From Lactiplantibacillus pingfangensis (GTDB lineage: Bacteria > Bacillota > Bacilli > Lactobacillales > Lactobacillaceae), in the NCBI RefSeq assembly GCF_005404945.1, contig NZ_BJDG01000011.1, positions 30,747 to 94,746 on the forward strand: DNA of 64,000 nt. Reading direction: 5' to 3'. The position numbers and the translations under genes were made by a program. The notes beneath the pieces are model-generated. The model saw nothing but the letters and a program-made list of their open reading frames with translations, had not been told where the DNA came from and searched no databases. Shown here piece by piece: positions 61,804 to 64,000 of this stretch (the stretch's first letter is position 1; each line of letters opens with the position of its first letter).

Positions 61804-61935
61804 TTCAGCTATTAAGTTTAGCGGAGACAGAAACGTTGTGCTGTGTCGGTAAGATTAGTCGCCCAATCTTATGGGGTAATTTCAAAGACGGAGGTTATCG
61901 GCTTTGAAACGAAGTCTTAAACCGTCTTTAGTTAG
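61804..61935 (+). repeat. Multibranched element, truncated direct copy (61.8 kb)
   Basis: Direct repeat of 62142-62286, starting next to the previous element. Keeps TTCAGCTAT, CAGAAACGTTGTG, the GTAAGAT/ATCTTAT hairpin (61849-61872) and TTTCAAAG/CTTTGAAA (61880-61909), then GAAGTCTTAAACCGTC. The right outer arm is missing. Confidence 0.7.
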
Positions 61936-62017
61936 CAAACAGCCGTCTGTCTGTCTCACTTTCAACAAGTCTGTGGTAGCTGTCAGATTTGAGATGCTTA
62001 TCTTTCTAAAACAAAAA
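61936..62017. other. Unassigned spacer between repeat copies
   Basis: No gene or recognised site between the truncated copy and the minus-strand terminator. Confidence 0.4.
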
Positions 62018-62059
62018 CCAAACAACGCCGACACGATTAGATGTGTCGGCGTTGTTTGG
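62012..62059 (-). terminator. Minus-strand terminator, distal to the phosphoesterase gene
   Basis: A perfect 17-bp stem CCAAACAACGCCGACAC (62018-62034) pairing with 62043-62059. T-run only on the minus strand, so it ends leftward transcripts about 350 bp after the phosphoesterase stop. Confidence 0.8.
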
Positions 62060-62141
62060 TATAAGACTAACAGTTGAGAAATGAAATTTGTGAGTAAGTC
62101 TCATCGAGCACTATAGGGATTAATTAACATCTGTCTCAATT

Positions 62142-62390
62142 TTCAGCTATCAAGCTTAGCGGAGATAGGCAGAAACGTTGTGCCGTGTCGGTAAGATGGG
62201 CCGGCGTTTTCGGCCGCCTAATCTTACGGGGCGATTCAAAGACGTGGGTTATCAGCTTTGAATTGAAGTTCCAGACCGTCCTTTGGCTGGGACTGTCCCA
62301 CCATGGCACAACGTTTCTGACTGACGGAGCGGTCACCGCGAGTTTAGTTTAGGAGCGACTGTTGCTGATATAGTCCCGTTTATTTTTGCA
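62142..62390 (+). repeat. Multibranched palindromic element (62.2 kb copy)
   Basis: Outer arms CAGAAACGTTGTGCC (62170-62184) and GGCACAACGTTTCTG (62305-62319) are perfect. Inside: GTAAGAT/ATCTTAC (62191-62227, with CCGGC/GCCG nested), ATTCAAAG/CTTTGAAT (62234-62263) and CCAG/CTGG (62271-62290) closing the loop ACCGTCCTTTGG. Flanks 62142-62169 and 62321-62390 recur at 61804 and 37570. Confidence 0.8.
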
Positions 62391-62411
62391 GCCTTTAGTG
62401 TTTTTGACGCA

Positions 62412-63734
62412 CTAGCGAACCTGACCTGACCATTGTAAGTTACCATGCAAGTCTTTGGTGCGCAAAATAAATTCTTTCAGGCCAATGCTGTCGGGCATCC
62501 GATTCCAAGCGTCAACCGCAGCGGTTTGCTTGACTGAGGTCCCACGAAACATGGCAATATTGGCTTCACCCATACCAGTTGCCAAGGTTTTAATCTTCTT
62601 CGAGGAATAGTGCGTCTCGTCACGGTCTTCATAAAGCGAGCTCAACGCAGCATTGTATCCCGAGGCATACAGGACATCGTGATCATATTTTTGAAAGGCT
62701 TTGGCAGCCTTGGTGCCTTGATGTTGTTGGATATAGTGGCTAACATTGAGTGGCGTTGCATGATACTGCGCGGCACCGGTATCTTGATTGATGACTAAGG
62801 TGCCATAGTAGTGTTCGCCTAAAATTAGTGCACCACTGGCAATATCAGTCAGTTCTTGACCGTTAACAGTTTTATGTTTAATACTTTGCGCATGAATATG
62901 GCCGCTCAACGCGAGTTTAATGTTGGCCTTGCTAAAGACTTGACGAACTTGATCTGCATAACCGATTGTATACCCCTGATTGATCATGGTATGATTCATC
63001 AAATTATGGTGCAAAACCGGTATAAGCGTTGCGTGTTGTTTTTTCGCTTCACGTCCGATCTTGGCAACCCAATCCAAGGTGCCGTCAGGTAAGCCACCGG
63101 CCACCGTTGAACTACCTTGTTGATAATTACTTTTATAAATAGCTGAGTTCAACATTAAGAACCAAGTCTTTTTGCTTGGTTTCACAAGATAGCTCAGAGA
63201 ATTGCTATCGTGTGAAACGGCTTCGTTGTACCCAGCATCGGCATAGATTTGCTTGAATTGCGCCGCATCAGTGGCGTCGACCTCATGTTGTTTCTTGCCT
63301 TTGAATCCCCGAGTCAGCGGGTTATTCAAATCATGATTGCCCGGAACGACGTACACGTGAATTCGTTTAGCGGTCAATCGTCGCAGTTGTTTCGCAACGT
63401 ACTCGTGACTCGCTTTTTCACCATTATTGGTGATGTCACCACTAATAATGACGACATCCGGTTTAGTTGCGAGCGCTTTGGCGATAAATGCCTTAAAGAT
63501 GGTGGCACTGTATTTCAAATCAGCACCGGCATCATTGCCAGCGTAGGTGTCAAAGGCCTGCCCGTTGTCGTGCAGGCTTGGTGCAATCACGTGATCATCA
63601 CTAATGACCATGGCGGTGAGTTGGTGCCCGTTGACGGCAGGCAGGGCCTTAGCGGTGTTGCGATGACATCCGGTTAATAGGAGGGTGCTGCCCAGTAAAA
63701 GCGTTAAAGCCAGCGCCCGTAGCTGAAGTTTCAA
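62412..63734 (-). CDS. Metallophosphoesterase lipoprotein
   Basis: 440 residues with a lipobox LLLTGC (Cys near residue 23), so exported and lipid-anchored. Calcineurin-type metal motifs in order: SDDHV, SGDITNNGEKAS, VPGNHDLNNP, LHHNLMNH and GHIHAQS. It resembles 3',5'-cyclic nucleotide phosphodiesterase-like proteins, but the substrate is unknown. TTG start; the ribosome binding site is weak (GAAACGAG). A TATAAT lies upstream on the minus strand near 63775. Confidence 0.85.
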   Translation of the reverse strand: MKLQLRALALTLLLGSTLLLTGCHRNTAKALPAVNGHQLTAMVISDDHVIAPSLHDNGQAFDTYAGNDAGADLKYSATIFKAFIAKALATKPDVVIISGDITNNGEKASHEYVAKQLRRLTAKRIHVYVVPGNHDLNNPLTRGFKGKKQHEVDATDAAQFKQIYADAGYNEAVSHDSNSLSYLVKPSKKTWFLMLNSAIYKSNYQQGSSTVAGGLPDGTLDWVAKIGREAKKQHATLIPVLHHNLMNHTMINQGYTIGYADQVRQVFSKANIKLALSGHIHAQSIKHKTVNGQELTDIASGALILGEHYYGTLVINQDTGAAQYHATPLNVSHYIQQHQGTKAAKAFQKYDHDVLYASGYNAALSSLYEDRDETHYSSKKIKTLATGMGEANIAMFRGTSVKQTAAVDAWNRMPDSIGLKEFILRTKDLHGNLQWSGQVR

Positions 63735-63852
63735 AAAAATCGTCTCGTTTCAATAAATAAATTAATAAACTTATTATACCCGTATCTTTGCAGGGTTGGA
63801 TAGTTTTTTGTCCAAACTTGGGAACAAAAAAAGTTCTAACGGCGCGGCTCCG

Positions 63853-64000
63853 TGTCAAGTAGACAATCAAATAATTAAAATTGTTAAGCAATTTTCTTGA
63901 GGGCATGATTCCGGTATTCAACCGGGGTCATGCCCTTTAAGGTTGGCTGGCGGCGTGAATGGTTATACCAATCCATGAAATCGCCAACCATCGTTGTGAT
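63853..64000 (-). mobile_element. IS3-family insertion sequence, partial at window edge
   Basis: The end of an IS3-type element runs into the window. TGTCAAGTAGACAATC at 63853 may be the start of its terminal repeat because IS3 elements begin with TG, but the boundary is inferred. The rest lies beyond the window. Confidence 0.6.
63884..64000 (-). CDS. IS3-family transposase C-terminus (partial)
   Basis: The last 38 residues, DFMDWYNHSRRQPTLKG then MTPVEYRNHAL, match the end of the integrase catalytic domain of IS3/IS150-type OrfB transposases. The stop is at 63884-63886. The gene continues beyond the window, so its completeness cannot be judged. Confidence 0.88.
   Translation of the reverse strand: MTTMVGDFMDWYNHSRRQPTLKGMTPVEYRNHALKKIA

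Noticed and set aside
63249..63677. 142-codon plus-strand reading frame inside the phosphoesterase gene
   Set aside because: Antisense shadow of a gene with intact metal motifs.

Overview
The window is a chromosomal segment of a lactic acid bacterium of the Lactiplantibacillus (L. plantarum) group. Support comes from the order of housekeeping genes (ileS, dapF, iscS-DUF1831-mnmA, the pdh operon, typA, ftsW, pycA, ylbG-rsmD-coaD, comEA-comEB-comEC, tuf, tig, clpX), AAGGAG-type ribosome binding sites, a meso-DAP-type wall (dapF and dapA), and frequent TTG/GTG starts. The DUF1831 protein looks like the solved L. plantarum Lp2179. I cannot fix the species from sequence alone. Most of the window is ordinary core genome with compact operons, clear sigma-A promoters and strong intrinsic terminators.

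Layout: 0-8.5 kb holds ileS, dapF, nudF-(small membrane protein)-mtnN, and a tRNA thiolation group (iscS, DUF1831, mnmA). 8.6-10.6 kb is a KtrAB-type potassium system. 11.3-15.2 kb is a phosphatase-TPR-recD2 group, followed by a prs paralogue and a secreted LysM/NlpC-P60 wall hydrolase. 18.4-22.8 kb contains minus-strand genes: diacylglycerol kinase, rpoY-rnjA and def. 23-27.9 kb is the four-gene pyruvate dehydrogenase operon with a cre-like site at its promoter. 28-30.2 kb has an LDH-fold pseudoenzyme, a UPF0223 protein and an inositol monophosphatase relative. 30.3-37.4 kb is typA, ftsW and pycA. 37.9-44.9 kb is ylbG-rsmD-coaD-ylbL and the comE operon with holA. 45-50.9 kb holds rpsT and rpsO (divergent), a frameshifted MFS gene, dapA-rnjB and a TPR-like protein. 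51-56.4 kb is tuf, tig, clpX, engB and a MazG-like protein. 56.6-64 kb has a HesB-like protein, a small unlisted minus-strand gene, a polar amino acid ABC transporter, uvrC, a repeat-rich gap, a lipoprotein phosphoesterase and the edge of an IS3-type insertion sequence.

The most unusual content is between genes. Five long intergenic gaps (10.65-11.32, 32.24-32.70, 37.49-37.88, 61.60-62.02 and 62.06-62.41 kb) carry copies or remnants of one family of multibranched palindromic elements of about 140-170 bp. Each full copy has an outer inverted repeat enclosing two or three hairpins. The arms differ in sequence but keep complementarity, while a hairpin loop resembling GACCGYYCYTYGG and the linker before it are conserved. 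A second dispersed repeat carries a promoter and lies upstream of both the phosphoglycerate mutase-like gene (10.98-11.29 kb) and ylbG (37.72-37.86 kb). In the first site a palindromic element sits exactly inside it. Other points of note are a probable non-ATG (ATC) start for holA, a lactate-dehydrogenase-like protein without its catalytic histidine, a MazG-like protein with two of four metal ligands replaced, and five TGCATAAA half-sites at the amino acid transporter promoter.
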